Assembly: GCA_964434855.1 (NCBI GenBank)
Contig: CAYSWR010000012.1
Location: forward strand, 1 to 30,685
DNA length: 30,685 nt
Source: UBA8516 sp964434855
GTDB taxonomy: Archaea; Thermoproteota; Nitrososphaeria; Nitrososphaerales; Nitrosopumilaceae
Direction of reading: 5' to 3'
In this document: positions 30,641 to 30,685 of the stretch, piece by piece
Layout: the number at the start of each line of letters is the position of its first letter
Numbering within the stretch: position 1 is the stretch's first letter
The notes under the pieces: model-generated
Told to the model about the DNA's origin: nothing
The model's input: only the letters and a program-made list of their open reading frames with translations
The model's database searches: none
Made by a program: the position numbers and the translations under genes

Positions 30641-30685
30641 ATAATTTTTTATTTTTTATAATTTAATTCGGTTTCTTTATTTTTC
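30641..30685 (+). terminator. T-rich terminator region after the A-type carrier gene
   Basis: Several runs of five or six T residues follow the stop codon within 50 bases and continue to the window edge. Archaeal RNA polymerase terminates at such T tracts without a hairpin. No gene is visible between the stop codon and the window edge. Confidence 0.4.

Noticed and set aside
1..30685. tRNA and rRNA genes, CRISPR arrays, insertion sequences, prophage or integration sites
   Set aside because: No cloverleaf-like sequence, regularly spaced repeat, transposase, integrase or flanking duplication was seen on reading both strands. The gene content is uniformly core metabolic.

Overview
The window reads as a chromosomal segment of an ammonia-oxidising archaeon (Nitrososphaerota, most likely the Nitrosopumilales). 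The base composition is AT-rich and coding density is very high. Archaeal informational genes (L31e, L39e, DnaG primase, diphthine synthase, CTP-dependent riboflavin kinase) sit beside lineage markers: a NirK-type multicopper oxidase, a degenerate FtsZ-like protein, LysW-dependent lysine/arginine genes, and the 3-hydroxypropionyl-CoA synthetase plus crotonase pair of the thaumarchaeal 3HP/4HB carbon-fixation cycle. From memory, the orders nirK...ftsZ and synthetase/hydratase match Nitrosopumilus maritimus (Nmar_1259-1262 and Nmar_1308/1309). I could not check this. No mobile element, CRISPR array, rRNA or tRNA was seen, and no gene-free stretch exceeds about 160 bases.

Layout. 1-5.2 kb: nirK (minus) diverges from fumarase, a tRNA methylthiotransferase and a degenerate FtsZ-like gene. 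5.2-6.5 kb (minus): L31e with a long charged tail, L39e, and a Nudix hydrolase of CoA-diphosphatase type. 6.5-9.3 kb: a methionine/one-carbon operon with a MetF-like protein and a two-gene MetE, one half lacking catalytic residues. 9.3-10.4 kb: an unknown exported, membrane-anchored protein. 10.4-13 kb (minus): an ABC importer of the nitrate/sulfonate/taurine type. 13.1-22.3 kb: a large amino-acid cluster with argG, lysW, lysX/argX, lysY/argC, lysZ/argB, lysJ/argD, an Lrp regulator, homocitrate synthase, a second lysW, a second lysX and lysK. 22.3-24.9 kb: a diphthine synthase-DUF357 fusion, an HTH-FAD synthase, a small zinc-ribbon membrane protein, and an HTH-riboflavin kinase (RbkR-like). 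24.9-27.3 kb: DnaG, a small TOPRIM protein and a class I glutamine amidotransferase. 27.3-30.2 kb: the two 3HP/4HB cycle genes. 30.3 kb: an A-type Fe-S carrier.

The 13-22 kb cluster builds lysine (through homocitrate and aminoadipate) and arginine (through glutamate, ending with argG) using one set of reductase, kinase, aminotransferase and hydrolase. Amino-group protection is by the LysW carrier. Two carrier/ligase pairs are present. The carrier beside homocitrate synthase ends in Gln, where LysW needs a C-terminal Glu; this is the most surprising single observation. Promoters are mostly a TATA box 23-29 bases before the start codon (leaderless transcripts), and at least three carry a short palindrome over the start site or the TATA box.
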